This document shows, in pieces, positions 42,079 through 50,669 of a DNA stretch of 61,285 nucleotides. Source of the stretch: Clostridium sp. CAG:465. Lineage in GTDB: Bacteria; Bacillota; Clostridia; TANB77; CAG-465. The stretch's first letter is position 1. Each line of letters starts with the position of its first letter. The notes beneath the pieces were generated by a model. The model saw only the letters and a list, made by a program, of their open reading frames with translations. It was not told where the DNA came from and did not search any database. Location of the stretch: positions 1-61,285 of the forward strand of contig FR891269.1 in the NCBI GenBank assembly GCA_000433755.1, written 5' to 3'. Position numbers and translations under genes: made by a program.

Positions 42079-42287
42079 AAATCATATTCCCCATTAAAAT
42101 TATTTTGACATATTCAGTATGTTATAAAAAAAATAAATATGCAATAATATTATTAAAATTTTTAAGTTTTATTAACTACCTCTACAATATTCTTCATTAA
42201 AGAGTTACGTCCTTTTTTAAATACTAATGAATATATAGCAATATAGTCCATATTATTAATAGAAAATCGATTTTTCATATAATACAA
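42079..42287. other. Gap with only a possible 29-residue ORF
   Basis: On the minus strand an ATG at 42251 opens a 29-codon frame (MDYIAIYSLVFKKGRNSLMK) ending at 42162, without a ribosome binding site. I regard it as doubtful. Nothing else is recognisable. Confidence 0.35.
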
Positions 42288-42313
42288 AAATAACACCCTT
42301 ACGGATGCTATTT
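42288..42313 (-). terminator. Terminator of the S10-spc operon
   Basis: AAATAGCATCC pairs with GGGTGTTATTT (with G-U pairs) 8 bases after the secY stop codon; five T follow. It ends the operon directly after secY. Confidence 0.8.
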
Positions 42314-42321
42314 TATAAATT

Positions 42322-43632
42322 TTAATTATTTAAAAATCCTGTGTAATGTCTACTTACCATTTGTGTTTCAACATTCTTTAATACTTCAAGTGCAACACTT
42401 ACGATGATTAACACTGATGTACCCCCAAACGTAATTGAAAATGGCATCACACCTTGTAATAGTATTGGAAGTATAGCAATTGCTGCTAAGAATACTGCTC
42501 CAAAACTAGTTATATATTTTAGTACTTTTGATATGTACTCTGATGTATTTTTTCCAGCTCTTATGCCTGGTATAAATCCACCATTTTTCTTTAATTGATT
42601 TGATATTTCAACTGGATTTACTATAAACATTGTGTATACAAATGTAAATGCAATAATAAGTACTAGATATATTATAGAATATGCAAGTAAATAATACCAT
42701 GCACTACCTTGTGATACAGAGAATATGTTATTTACAACAGCCCAAAATCCTGATGGATTTCCGTGAGTACAAAGACTAATTATTGTACTTGGGAACATCA
42801 TAAATGACATTGCAAATATTATTGGCATAACTCCAGCCATTGCAACTTTAATTGGAATATGAGTGTTTTGTCCACCATACATTTTTCTTCCAACTACACG
42901 TTTTGCATAGTTAACTGGAATCCTACGTTCAGCTTGTTGTACATATATAACTCCTGCTATAACAACTATCATAGCTAATATTAATGCAACAACAATTAAT
43001 ACATTTGTTATTCCACCATTAGCATATTTAAATAGTGTAACAACACCTGAAGGTATACGAGATATGATACCTACAAAAACTATCATAGATATACCGTTAC
43101 CGATACCAAATTCAGTTATTTTATCGCCAAGCCATGTAAGTAAAGCTGTACCTGCTATTAAAGATGTCATAAATAGTACACATCCCATAACAGCACCTGC
43201 TCCAGATTGAAGAGGAGTAAGTAAATAATTTTTATATGTTATATATAGTCCTAAACCTTCAACTAAAGCAAAAACTATAGTCAAATATTTAGTATATTTA
43301 GAAAGTCTCTTTTTACCCTCTTCTCCTTCTCTTGCAAGTTTTTCAAGACTTGGAATTACAACTTGTAATAAATTAAGTACAATTGATGCTGTAATGTATG
43401 GTCCAATAGTCATTGCAAATATTGAAAATCTACCAAATGCACCACCTGATATTAAATTTATTGTTGCTGCAAGTCCACCAGCAGCACCTGCTTGTTCATT
43501 AAATGTTAATTTATCAAATCCAGGTACAGATATAAATGTACCAAATCTAAATAGTAATATTATAAATACAGTAAATAATAATTTTTTTCTTATATCTTTT
43601 ACAGAAAATATATTTTTTAAGGTTTGTAGCAT
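42322..43632 (-). CDS. secY: Protein translocase subunit SecY
   Basis: 436 residues with ten membrane helices. Family strings include FISVPGFDKLTF, GGAFGRFSIFAMTIGPYITA, ERRIPVNYAKRVVG and KNGGFIPGIRAGKNTSEYI. It forms the SecYEG protein-conducting channel. In most Firmicutes adk, map, infA, rpmJ, rpsM and rpoA follow; here a terminator comes directly after secY, so the operon is broken and those genes lie elsewhere. It starts 3 bp after rplO. Confidence 0.98.
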   Translation of the reverse strand: MLQTLKNIFSVKDIRKKLLFTVFIILLFRFGTFISVPGFDKLTFNEQAGAAGGLAATINLISGGAFGRFSIFAMTIGPYITASIVLNLLQVVIPSLEKLAREGEEGKKRLSKYTKYLTIVFALVEGLGLYITYKNYLLTPLQSGAGAVMGCVLFMTSLIAGTALLTWLGDKITEFGIGNGISMIVFVGIISRIPSGVVTLFKYANGGITNVLIVVALILAMIVVIAGVIYVQQAERRIPVNYAKRVVGRKMYGGQNTHIPIKVAMAGVMPIIFAMSFMMFPSTIISLCTHGNPSGFWAVVNNIFSVSQGSAWYYLLAYSIIYLVLIIAFTFVYTMFIVNPVEISNQLKKNGGFIPGIRAGKNTSEYISKVLKYITSFGAVFLAAIAILPILLQGVMPFSITFGGTSVLIIVSVALEVLKNVETQMVSRHYTGFLNN

Positions 43633-43635
43633 ATC

Positions 43636-44076
43636 CTACTTCACCTCAATCTTTCCACCTACAGCTTGTATTTTTTCTATAGCTGATTTTGAAAATTTAG
43701 TTGCTACAACTGTTAGTTTTTTTGTTAATTTACCATTTCCAAGTACTTTGATACCATCTAATTCTTTATTTACTAATCCTTTTTCAATTAATACCTTAGA
43801 ATCTACAACTGTATCATTATCAAATACTTCTAAATCTGCTATATTAACAATAGCATATTCTTTAGCGAAATGATTGTTGAATCCTCTTTTTGGAATTCTT
43901 CTATATAAAGGTGTTTGTCCACCTTCAAATCCTCTTCTGATTTTACCACCAGTTCTAGCTTTTTGACCTTTATGTCCTTTTCCAGCAGTTTTACCAGTTC
44001 CGCTTCCTATTCCTCTACCAACTATTTTTCTTTTAGTTGTTGCTCCATATGCAGGACCTAATTCATGCATTTTCAT
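43636..44076 (-). CDS. rplO: 50S ribosomal protein L15
   Basis: 146 residues. MKMHELGPAYGATTKRKIVG, the glycine-rich GRGIGSGTGKTAGKGHKGQK and FEGGQTPLYRRIPKRGF are typical of uL15. It is a late-assembly 23S rRNA-binding protein. It follows rpsE by only 36 bp: the rpmD gene (L30) that normally lies between rpsE and rplO is missing. Confidence 0.98.
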   Translation of the reverse strand: MKMHELGPAYGATTKRKIVGRGIGSGTGKTAGKGHKGQKARTGGKIRRGFEGGQTPLYRRIPKRGFNNHFAKEYAIVNIADLEVFDNDTVVDSKVLIEKGLVNKELDGIKVLGNGKLTKKLTVVATKFSKSAIEKIQAVGGKIEVK

Positions 44077-44112
44077 GGTTAAGTATCCTCCTCTCTTTTA
44101 AATTATACATTA

Positions 44113-44652
44113 TTATTTTAAAATTTCAGTTACTGTTTTGTCTCTAAGTTCAGCTACTTCTTCAGGTGTTCTCATAGCTTTTAAAGCTTTAATTGTAGCA
44201 TAAACAACATTTCTACTATTACGAGAACCTAATGTTTTTGCTGTTACATTCTTAACACCTGCAAGTTCTAATACAGGTCTTACAGCTCCACCAGCAATAA
44301 CACCAGTACCTTCAACAGCTGGTTTTAAAATTACCTTTGATGAACCAAAATTTGTTGTATATTCATGAGGTAATGTACCGTTTACTAGAGATATTTTTAC
44401 TAAATTTTTCTTAGCGTCATCAGTTGCCTTTTTTATAGCTTCTGGAACTTCTGCAGATTTACCGTTTCCAACACCGATACGACCTTTTCCATCTCCAACA
44501 ACTACAAGAGCACTAAATCTAAAAGTTCTACCACCTTTAACAACTTTTGCTACTCTACTAACATTAACAAGTTTTTCTTTTAGTTCTTGTTTTTGCTCAG
44601 ATCTAGCTTCAGTCTTTTTAACTGGTTTTCTCTCTTTTTTTGTTTCAGCCAT
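44113..44652 (-). CDS. rpsE: 30S ribosomal protein S5
   Basis: 179 residues. A charged N-terminal extension (KKERKPVKKTEARSEQKQEL) precedes VNVSRVAKVVKGGRTFRFSAL-like core sequence, VVVGDGKGRIGVGNGKSAEV and AGVKNVTAKTLGSRNSRNVV. uS5 acts in translational accuracy and mRNA unwinding at the entry tunnel. It is 18 bp downstream of rplR in the spc part of the operon. Confidence 0.98.
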   Translation of the reverse strand: MAETKKERKPVKKTEARSEQKQELKEKLVNVSRVAKVVKGGRTFRFSALVVVGDGKGRIGVGNGKSAEVPEAIKKATDDAKKNLVKISLVNGTLPHEYTTNFGSSKVILKPAVEGTGVIAGGAVRPVLELAGVKNVTAKTLGSRNSRNVVYATIKALKAMRTPEEVAELRDKTVTEILK

Positions 44653-44670
44653 CTTACTTTCTCCTCTCTA

Positions 44671-45030
44671 TTAAAATTCTAATCCTGCTTCTCTAGCTGC
44701 TTCTGCTAATGCTTTAACTTTTCCATGATATAAATATCCGTTTCTGTCAAACACTACAGTTTTAATTTCCTTTTTAGCAGCTCTTTTTGCAATAAGTGTT
44801 CCTACTTCTTTAGCTGCTTCTACATTTGATGCTTTAGTTTTAACTTCTTTATCAAGTGTAGACGCAGATAATATAGTAGTTGCAGTTTCATCGTTAATTA
44901 GATTTGCATATATATTGTTTAAGCTTCTGTAAACGCAAAGTCTAGGTCTTAATGCTGTACCTTTAACTTTTGCTCTTACTCTTTTTTGTCTAGTTTTTCT
45001 AGTTTCAGCTCTATTAACATTTTTTATCAT
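44671..45030 (-). CDS. rplR: 50S ribosomal protein L18
   Basis: 119 residues. ALRPRLCVYRSLNNIYANLI, the central AKEVGTLIAKRAAKKEIKTV and the ending FDRNGYLYHGKVKALAEAAREAGL are complete for uL18, which brings 5S rRNA into the large subunit with L5. It lies 36 bp after rplF. Confidence 0.98.
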   Translation of the reverse strand: MIKNVNRAETRKTRQKRVRAKVKGTALRPRLCVYRSLNNIYANLINDETATTILSASTLDKEVKTKASNVEAAKEVGTLIAKRAAKKEIKTVVFDRNGYLYHGKVKALAEAAREAGLEF

Positions 45031-45066
45031 TTCAAAATTTCCCTCCTTTTTTTAGTTTCAGGAATA

Positions 45067-45603
45067 TTATTTTTTACCGCCTGCTTTTCCTTCTTTTCTT
45101 CTTATTCTTTCATCAGCGTATTTGATACCTTTACCTTTATATGGTTCTGGTAATCTCTTTTCTCTTATGTTAGCAGCTATTTGACCAACTAATTGCTTGT
45201 CACAGCCTTTAACAATAATTTGGTTTTGTGCTGGTACTTCAATTGTGATACCTTCAACTTCCTCTATTTCTACAGGATGTGAATAACCTAAAGTTAGCAC
45301 TAATTTTTTACCTTGTTTTTGTGCTCTATATCCAACACCATTTATTTCTAATGCTTTTTCAAATCCAGTACTTACACCAATAATCATGTTATGAATTAAT
45401 GTTCTTGTCAAACCATGAATATTTGATTTTGAATCATCTACAAGTGTAACTACTACGTTATTATCTTCCTTAGCTATATTTACACAGTTTAAGAATTCTT
45501 CTGTTAAAGTTCCTTTTGGTCCTTTTACAGTAACCTTGTGTCCATCGATGTTTACTTCAACACCTTGTGGTATAGCAATAGGTTTTTTACCTATTCTTGA
45601 CAT
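45067..45603 (-). CDS. rplF: 50S ribosomal protein L6
   Basis: 178 residues. MSRIGKKPIAIPQGVEV, the duplicated KH-like halves, and the end GKGIKYADERIRRKEGKAGGKK are those of uL6, which sits near the sarcin-ricin loop and factor-binding site. It is 33 bp after rpsH. Confidence 0.98.
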   Translation of the reverse strand: MSRIGKKPIAIPQGVEVNIDGHKVTVKGPKGTLTEEFLNCVNIAKEDNNVVVTLVDDSKSNIHGLTRTLIHNMIIGVSTGFEKALEINGVGYRAQKQGKKLVLTLGYSHPVEIEEVEGITIEVPAQNQIIVKGCDKQLVGQIAANIREKRLPEPYKGKGIKYADERIRRKEGKAGGKK

Positions 45604-45636
45604 TTGGATATTCCCTCCTTTTTACTTATATTTTTA

Positions 45637-46032
45637 TTACCAAACGTAAGCTAATACTTCTCCTGCTACGTTTTGTTTTCTTGCTTCCTTATCAGTCATA
45701 ATACCTTTTGAAGTAGAAATTATAGCAATTCCTAGTCCATTAAGTACTCTTGGTAATTCTTCAACATTTGCATATATTCTAAGACCTGGTTTACTGATTC
45801 TCTTTAAACCTTGTAATACTCTAGTCTTATTTTTATATTTAAGTGTAAGTCTTATTGTTTTGTGAAGTCCTTCTTCAATTATATCACAGGCTTCAACAAA
45901 ACCTTCACTTACCAATATATCAGCTATTGCTTTCTTTTCTTTAGAATAAGGAATATCAACTGTTTGATGTCTTTCTTGATTTGCATTTCTTATTCTTGTT
46001 AACATATCTGCAATTGGATCAGTTGTGTTCAT
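45637..46032 (-). CDS. rpsH: 30S ribosomal protein S8
   Basis: 131 residues. NTTDPIADMLTRIRNANQER, RISKPGLRIYANVEELPRVL and STSKGIMTDKEARKQNVAGE are full uS8 motifs. S8 binds helix 21 of 16S rRNA and in E. coli represses the spc operon. It follows rpsN by 17 bp. Confidence 0.98.
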   Translation of the reverse strand: MNTTDPIADMLTRIRNANQERHQTVDIPYSKEKKAIADILVSEGFVEACDIIEEGLHKTIRLTLKYKNKTRVLQGLKRISKPGLRIYANVEELPRVLNGLGIAIISTSKGIMTDKEARKQNVAGEVLAYVW

Positions 46033-46049
46033 TACTTTTACCTCCTTTT

Positions 46050-46235
46050 TTACCAGCTTGCTTTTTTAACTCCTGGTATTTCACCTTTATATGCTAAGTT
46101 TCTAAAACATATACGGCATATTCCATATTTTCTCATGTAAGCATGTGGTCTTCCACATATTTTACATCTATTATAATATCTAGTGCTAAACTTTGGTTCT
46201 CTTTTTTGTTTAGCAATCATTGATTTTTTTGCCAT
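46050..46235 (-). CDS. rpsN: 30S ribosomal protein S14, zinc-binding type
   Basis: 61 residues with the zinc ribbon RCKICGRPHAYMRKYGICRI (CxxC and CxxC pairs). This is the short C+ form (type Z) that is standard in the spc operon of Firmicutes. It binds the 30S head. Neighbours rplE and rpsH lie within 20 bp. Confidence 0.98.
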   Translation of the reverse strand: MAKKSMIAKQKREPKFSTRYYNRCKICGRPHAYMRKYGICRICFRNLAYKGEIPGVKKASW

Positions 46236-46247
46236 GTTTTATCCTCC

Positions 46248-46793
46248 CTACTTTTCATCATGTTGGAATGGCATACCTAACATTTCTAGTAGTGCTTTAG
46301 CTTCTTCATCAGTTTTTGCTGTTGTAACAAAGCTAATGTCCATTCCTCTTGCTTTATCTACTTTATCATATTCAATTTCTGGGAAAATTAATTGTTCTTT
46401 TATTCCCAAAGAATAGTTACCTCTTGAGTCAAAAGATTTTGTGCTAACACCTTTGAAATCTCTAACTCTAGGTAGAGCAACATTGAACAATTTTGTTGCA
46501 AAATCATACATTTTATCTCTTCTTAATGTAACTTTACAACCAATGTTCATACCTTCTCTTAATTTAAATGCAGCAATTGATTTTCTTGCTTTAGTAATCA
46601 TAGGTTTTTGACCTGCGATTAAAGTTAAATCAGACATAGCTACATCTAAAGCTTTTGAGTTTTCTTTTACATCAGAAACTCCCATGTTTATAACAATTTT
46701 ATCTAGTTTAGGTACTTGCATTACTGATTTATAATTAAATTTTTTCATCATTGCAGGTACTACTTCTGATTTATATTTTTCTTTAAGGTTCAT
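46248..46793 (-). CDS. rplE: 50S ribosomal protein L5
   Basis: 181 residues. LKEKYKSEVVPAMMKKFNYK, VPKLDKIVINMGVSDVKENS, GQKPMITKARKSIAAFKLRE and GMDISFVTTAKTDEEAKALL are uL5 hallmarks. It binds 5S rRNA and contacts the P-site tRNA. Confidence 0.98.
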   Translation of the reverse strand: MNLKEKYKSEVVPAMMKKFNYKSVMQVPKLDKIVINMGVSDVKENSKALDVAMSDLTLIAGQKPMITKARKSIAAFKLREGMNIGCKVTLRRDKMYDFATKLFNVALPRVRDFKGVSTKSFDSRGNYSLGIKEQLIFPEIEYDKVDKARGMDISFVTTAKTDEEAKALLEMLGMPFQHDEK

Positions 46794-46808
46794 CTATTTT
46801 TCCCCTCC

Positions 46809-47129
46809 TTACTTTATTTCTTCACATTTTTTACAGAATCTTGTTTTTGTTCCATCTTCTGCAACTTTTATTCCAAGTCTTACACCCTTATCACATTTAT
46901 CACAGTAGAAACTTACTTTTGATATATTTATAGGGCATTCTCTTTTTATAATTCCTGACTCTTGACCTTGTTTTGTAGGTTTAACATGTTTTGTTCTTAC
47001 ATTGATTCCTTCAACTAATACTTTACCTGTTTTTCTGTCAACGCTAAGTATTTTTCCTTTTTTTCCTTTTTCAGAACCAGTGTTAACTACTACCATATCA
47101 CCTTTTTTTAATTTCATTTTTGTAATCAA
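46809..47129 (-). CDS. rplX: 50S ribosomal protein L24
   Basis: About 106 residues from TTG 47129 (MITKMKLKKGD), 6 bases after GGGGGTG. The GTG at 47138 forms part of that ribosome binding site, and the ATG seven codons in is a further possibility. The KOW motif region reads MKLKKGDMVVVNTGSEKGKK. The C-terminal four-Cys zinc ribbon (YCDKCDKGVR and FCKKCEE) is normal for this form of uL24. It starts assembly of the 50S subunit. Confidence 0.96.
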   Translation of the reverse strand: MITKMKLKKGDMVVVNTGSEKGKKGKILSVDRKTGKVLVEGINVRTKHVKPTKQGQESGIIKRECPINISKVSFYCDKCDKGVRLGIKVAEDGTKTRFCKKCEEIK

Positions 47130-47147
47130 TTTATTCACCCCCGTATA

Positions 47148-47516
47148 TTAAAGAACTTCTGGAGCTAGAGAGACTATTTTCATATAGTCATTATCTCTTA
47201 GTTCTCTTGCAACAGGTCCAAAAATACGTGTTCCCTTTGGTGTTTTATCATCTTTTATTATAACTGCTGCATTTTCATCAAATCTTATATATGATCCATC
47301 TTCACGTCTTAGACCTCTTTTTGTTCTTACTATAACTGCTTTTACAACGTCACCTTTTTTTACAGCTCCGCCTGGTGCTGCTTTTTTAACAGAAGCTACT
47401 ATAACATCACCAATGTTTCCCCATTTTCTGTGATGTCCACCAAGAACTCTTATACACATAATCTCTTTTGCTCCTGTGTTATCTGCAACTTTTAACAATG
47501 ATTGTTGTTGTATCAT
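47148..47516 (-). CDS. rplN: 50S ribosomal protein L14
   Basis: 122 residues. IQQQSLLKVADNTGAKEIMC, AAPGGAVKKGDVVKAVIVRT and GTRIFGPVARELRDNDYMKI are complete for uL14, a subunit-bridge protein. It is 38 bp after rpsQ. Confidence 0.98.
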   Translation of the reverse strand: MIQQQSLLKVADNTGAKEIMCIRVLGGHHRKWGNIGDVIVASVKKAAPGGAVKKGDVVKAVIVRTKRGLRREDGSYIRFDENAAVIIKDDKTPKGTRIFGPVARELRDNDYMKIVSLAPEVL

Positions 47517-47554
47517 GGATTAGTCCTCCCTTCAAATTATATTTAAACAACTAA

Positions 47555-47809
47555 TTATTTAACTTTTTCCACAATTCTTACTAGTCTATATCTTTTATCT
47601 TTACTTAGTGGTCTAGTTTCCATTATTTCAACAATGTCGCCAATACTACATTCGTTGTTTTCATCATGAGCTTTAACTTTTAAAGTTTTATTAACTATTT
47701 TTCCATAAAGTGGATCTTTTTCTCTATCATCAATTCTAACAACAATAGTTTTATCCATTTTATTACTTACAACTTTACCTATTTTTGTTTTTCTTAAATT
47801 TCTTTCCAT
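47555..47809 (-). CDS. rpsQ: 30S ribosomal protein S17
   Basis: 84 residues. RNLRKTKIGKVVSNKMDKTI, HDENNECSIGDIVEIMETRP and LSKDKRYRLVRIVEK fit uS17, a primary 16S rRNA-binding protein with an OB fold. Confidence 0.98.
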   Translation of the reverse strand: MERNLRKTKIGKVVSNKMDKTIVVRIDDREKDPLYGKIVNKTLKVKAHDENNECSIGDIVEIMETRPLSKDKRYRLVRIVEKVK

Positions 47810-47826
47810 AACTTACCTCCTTACCA

Positions 47827-48030
47827 CTAAATATTTTTCTCTTTCTTTGTTATTACTGTGTTTACTCTTGCAATATTTTTCTTTACAAGTTCCATTTTTT
47901 TAGGGTTATCAAGGCCATTTAAAGCATGTTGAAATCTTAATTTAAATAGTTCACTTTTTAATGCTTTTTCTTCTTTTCTTAAATCTTCTACGCTCATAGC
48001 TTCGTATTCTTTTATTTTACTAGATTTCAT
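47827..48030 (-). CDS. rpmC: 50S ribosomal protein L29
   Basis: 67 residues, two helices. KSSKIKEYEAMSVEDLRKEE and LFKLRFQHALNGLDNPKKM are the uL29 pattern near the exit tunnel. The start follows the rplP stop codon without a gap. Confidence 0.98.
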   Translation of the reverse strand: MKSSKIKEYEAMSVEDLRKEEKALKSELFKLRFQHALNGLDNPKKMELVKKNIARVNTVITKKEKNI

Positions 48031-48462
48031 TTAGCACACTCCCCCTTCTTCTTGTTCTTTCTTACTTACTATTTTACATTTAATAGGAAGTTTTTGAATA
48101 GCTTTTCTTAAAGCTTCTCTACTTACTTCTTCAGAAAGTCCTGTTATTTCAAATAATACTCTTCCTGGTTTAACAACTGCAACAAAGTATTCTGGATTAC
48201 CTTTACCAGATCCCATACGAGTTCCAGCTGGTTTCTTTGTTATTGGTTTATCAGGGAAGATATCAATATATACTTTACCAACTTTTTTTGTATATCTTGA
48301 AAGTGTTACCCTTGTAGCTTCAATTTGATTTGCAGTAATCCAAGTTGGTTCTAAAGCAACAATTCCAAATTCACCTTTAGTTATTTTATTTCCTCTTGCT
48401 GCTTTTCCTTTTATTCTTCCTTTTTGTACTTTTCTAAATTTTGTTCTTTTTGGTGACAACAT
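48031..48462 (-). CDS. rplP: 50S ribosomal protein L16
   Basis: 143 residues. MLSPKRTKFRKVQKGRIKGK, ARGNKITKGEFGIVALEPTW and IFPDKPITKKPAGTRMGSGK are complete for uL16, which helps shape the A-site tRNA path. It starts 2 bp after rpsC. Confidence 0.98.
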   Translation of the reverse strand: MLSPKRTKFRKVQKGRIKGKAARGNKITKGEFGIVALEPTWITANQIEATRVTLSRYTKKVGKVYIDIFPDKPITKKPAGTRMGSGKGNPEYFVAVVKPGRVLFEITGLSEEVSREALRKAIQKLPIKCKIVSKKEQEEGGVC

Positions 48463-48464
48463 TT

Positions 48465-49121
48465 TTAGTTACCTCCTTTTTCTTGTTTTTTAGCAGGTAG
48501 TACATCCCCTTTATATATCCAAACTTTAACACCGATAATACCGTATGTTGTTTTTGCTTCTGCAAAACCATAGTCGATATCTGCTCTTAAAGTTTGTAGT
48601 GGAATTGTACCTTCACTATAATGTTCAGTTCTTGCAATTTCTGCTCCACCTAAACGACCAGATACTGCAGTTTTTATTCCTAAAGCTCCTGCTTTCATAG
48701 TTTTTTGCATTGCTTGTTTCATTGCTTTTCTGAAAGATATTCTTCTTTCAAGTTGATTAGCTATAGATTCTGCAACTAATGTTGCTGCTAAATCTACATC
48801 TTTAACTTCTACAATGTTAAGTGCAACATCTTTACCAATTTTTTTGTTTAATTTTTTTCTTAATTCTTCAATAGCTGCTCCACCTTTACCGATTATCATA
48901 CCTGGTTTTGCAGTATATACATCAACTTTAACATTATCAGCTTTTCTTGAAATATCTAATTTATATATTCCTGAAGCTTTTAGTGTTTCTTTTAAATATG
49001 TACGTATTTTGTAATCTTCAACAAGATTGTTAGAAAAATCTTTTTTATTTGCATACCAAGTTGAAGACCAATCTTTTATAATTCCAACTCTAAGTCCGTG
49101 TGGACTAACTTTTTGCCCCAT
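48465..49121 (-). CDS. rpsC: 30S ribosomal protein S3
   Basis: 218 residues. GQKVSPHGLRVGIIKDWSST, the KH motif MIIGKGGAAIEELRKKLNKK and GAEIARTEHYSEGTIPLQTL mark uS3, part of the mRNA entry helicase. Confidence 0.98.
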   Translation of the reverse strand: MGQKVSPHGLRVGIIKDWSSTWYANKKDFSNNLVEDYKIRTYLKETLKASGIYKLDISRKADNVKVDVYTAKPGMIIGKGGAAIEELRKKLNKKIGKDVALNIVEVKDVDLAATLVAESIANQLERRISFRKAMKQAMQKTMKAGALGIKTAVSGRLGGAEIARTEHYSEGTIPLQTLRADIDYGFAEAKTTYGIIGVKVWIYKGDVLPAKKQEKGGN

Positions 49122-49142
49122 AATATTTACCTCCTTACTTCT

Positions 49143-49499
49143 TTAAGCTTCTGTTAATACTACTTTAATATGGCTTGTTCTTTTTCTGATTCTATCTGCA
49201 CTACCTTTTGCTCTAGGTAAAATTCTTTTCATTGTAGGTCCTTGGTTTGCATATATTTCAGATATAACTAATTTTGTTTCATCCATATGATGATTATTTA
49301 CAGCATTTGCAATAGCTGATTTTACTAATTTTTCAACCATTGGTGCAGCTGCTTTATTTGTATATTTAAGTATTGCAATAGCTTCTTTTGCACTTTTTCC
49401 TCTGATTAAGTCTATAACAATTTTAACTTTTCTAGCACTTATTCTAGCATGACGAAGTTCTGCTACTGCTGTTTTTTGTTCTACAACTTTTTCTTCCAT
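49143..49499 (-). CDS. rplV: 50S ribosomal protein L22
   Basis: 118 residues. AVAELRHARISARKVKIVID, IRGKSAKEAIAILKYTNKAA and a beta hairpin with TMKRILPRAKGSADRIRKRT fit uL22, whose loop lines the exit tunnel and is a known site of macrolide-resistance changes. Confidence 0.98.
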   Translation of the reverse strand: MEEKVVEQKTAVAELRHARISARKVKIVIDLIRGKSAKEAIAILKYTNKAAAPMVEKLVKSAIANAVNNHHMDETKLVISEIYANQGPTMKRILPRAKGSADRIRKRTSHIKVVLTEA

Positions 49500-49529
49500 T
49501 TTAAGGCTCCTCCTTTTTTAGATTCTTAC

Positions 49530-49808
49530 TTATTTTATTGAAGATTTTTTATCTCCTGAATGTCCTCTGAAAAGTCTTGTTGGAGCAAATTCTCCTAATT
49601 TATGTCCTACCATTTCTTCTGTAACATATACTGGTACATGTTTTCTTCCATCATGTACAGCTATTGTATGACCAATCATTTGAGGATATATAGTTGAAGC
49701 TCTTGACCAAGTCTTTAACGCTTCTTTTTTATTTTCTGCGTTTAATTTTTCTACTCTTGCTAGTAGTTTTTCATCACAATAAGGTCCTTTTTTAAGCGAT
49801 CTTGACAT
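49530..49808 (-). CDS. rpsS: 30S ribosomal protein S19
   Basis: 92 residues. SRSLKKGPYCDEKLLARVEK, WSRASTIYPQMIGHTIAVHD and GHKLGEFAPTRLFRGHSGDK are complete for uS19 in the 30S head. Confidence 0.98.
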   Translation of the reverse strand: MSRSLKKGPYCDEKLLARVEKLNAENKKEALKTWSRASTIYPQMIGHTIAVHDGRKHVPVYVTEEMVGHKLGEFAPTRLFRGHSGDKKSSIK

Positions 49809-49822
49809 ATTCTATCCCTCCA

Positions 49823-50656
49823 TTATTTTCTATTTCTTCTTTTAACAATATATTTATCTGTTGGATTTTTTGTTTTTCTTGTTTTGTATCCAAGTGCTGG
49901 TTTACCCCAAGGAGTCATTGGTCCTGCGTGTCCTACTGGAGCTCTACCTTCACCACCACCATGAGGGTGATCACAAGGGTTCATAACAGATCCTCTAACT
50001 GTAGGTCTAACACCCATATTTCTTTTTCTACCAGCTTTACCTAGTGAAACATTTTCATGTTCTAAGTTTCCAACTTGACCAATACATGCTCTACAATCAA
50101 CAAGTATAAGTCTCATTTCACCAGATGGCATTCTTACATGTGCATATTTATCTTCTTTTGCCATAAGTTGTGCAGACATTCCAGCACTTCTTACAAGTTT
50201 AGCACCTTGACCTTTGTGCAATTCAATGTTGTAAATCATTGTACCAACCGGTATTGATCTAATTGGCATACAGTTACCTGGCTTTATATCAGCTTTTTCA
50301 GATGATATAACTTTATCTCCATCTTTAAGACCAACTGGAGCTATAATGTATGCTCTTTCTTTATCTTCATATTCGATTAAAGCTATGTTTGCAGTTCTGT
50401 TTGGATCATATTCAATACCAATTACAGTTGCTTCCATATCTACTTTATTTCTTTTAAAATCAATTATTCTATATTTTCTTCTGCTTCCACCACCATGATG
50501 TCTTACAGTGATTTTACCTTGAGCATTTCTACCTGCATTTTTCTTTAATGGTGCAAGTAATTTTTTCTCAGGTGTGCTTTTTGTAATTTCATCGCTTGCT
50601 AGTAATTTTGTATTTCTAAGTGATGGAGTAACAGGTTTAAATGACTTTATTCCCAT
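49823..50656 (-). CDS. rplB: 50S ribosomal protein L2
   Basis: 277 residues. MGIKSFKPVTPSLRNTKLLA, AGRNAQGKITVRHHGGGSRR and the most conserved part GSVMNPCDHPHGGGEGRAPV, which contains the His near the peptidyl-transferase centre. Standard uL2 length. Confidence 0.98.
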   Translation of the reverse strand: MGIKSFKPVTPSLRNTKLLASDEITKSTPEKKLLAPLKKNAGRNAQGKITVRHHGGGSRRKYRIIDFKRNKVDMEATVIGIEYDPNRTANIALIEYEDKERAYIIAPVGLKDGDKVISSEKADIKPGNCMPIRSIPVGTMIYNIELHKGQGAKLVRSAGMSAQLMAKEDKYAHVRMPSGEMRLILVDCRACIGQVGNLEHENVSLGKAGRKRNMGVRPTVRGSVMNPCDHPHGGGEGRAPVGHAGPMTPWGKPALGYKTRKTKNPTDKYIVKRRNRK

Positions 50657-50669
50657 TTTTTACTACCTC

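Noticed and set aside
42162..42251. 29-residue minus-strand ORF downstream of the zinc-ribbon gene
   Set aside because: No ribosome binding site and no recognisable family; mentioned only in the gap description.
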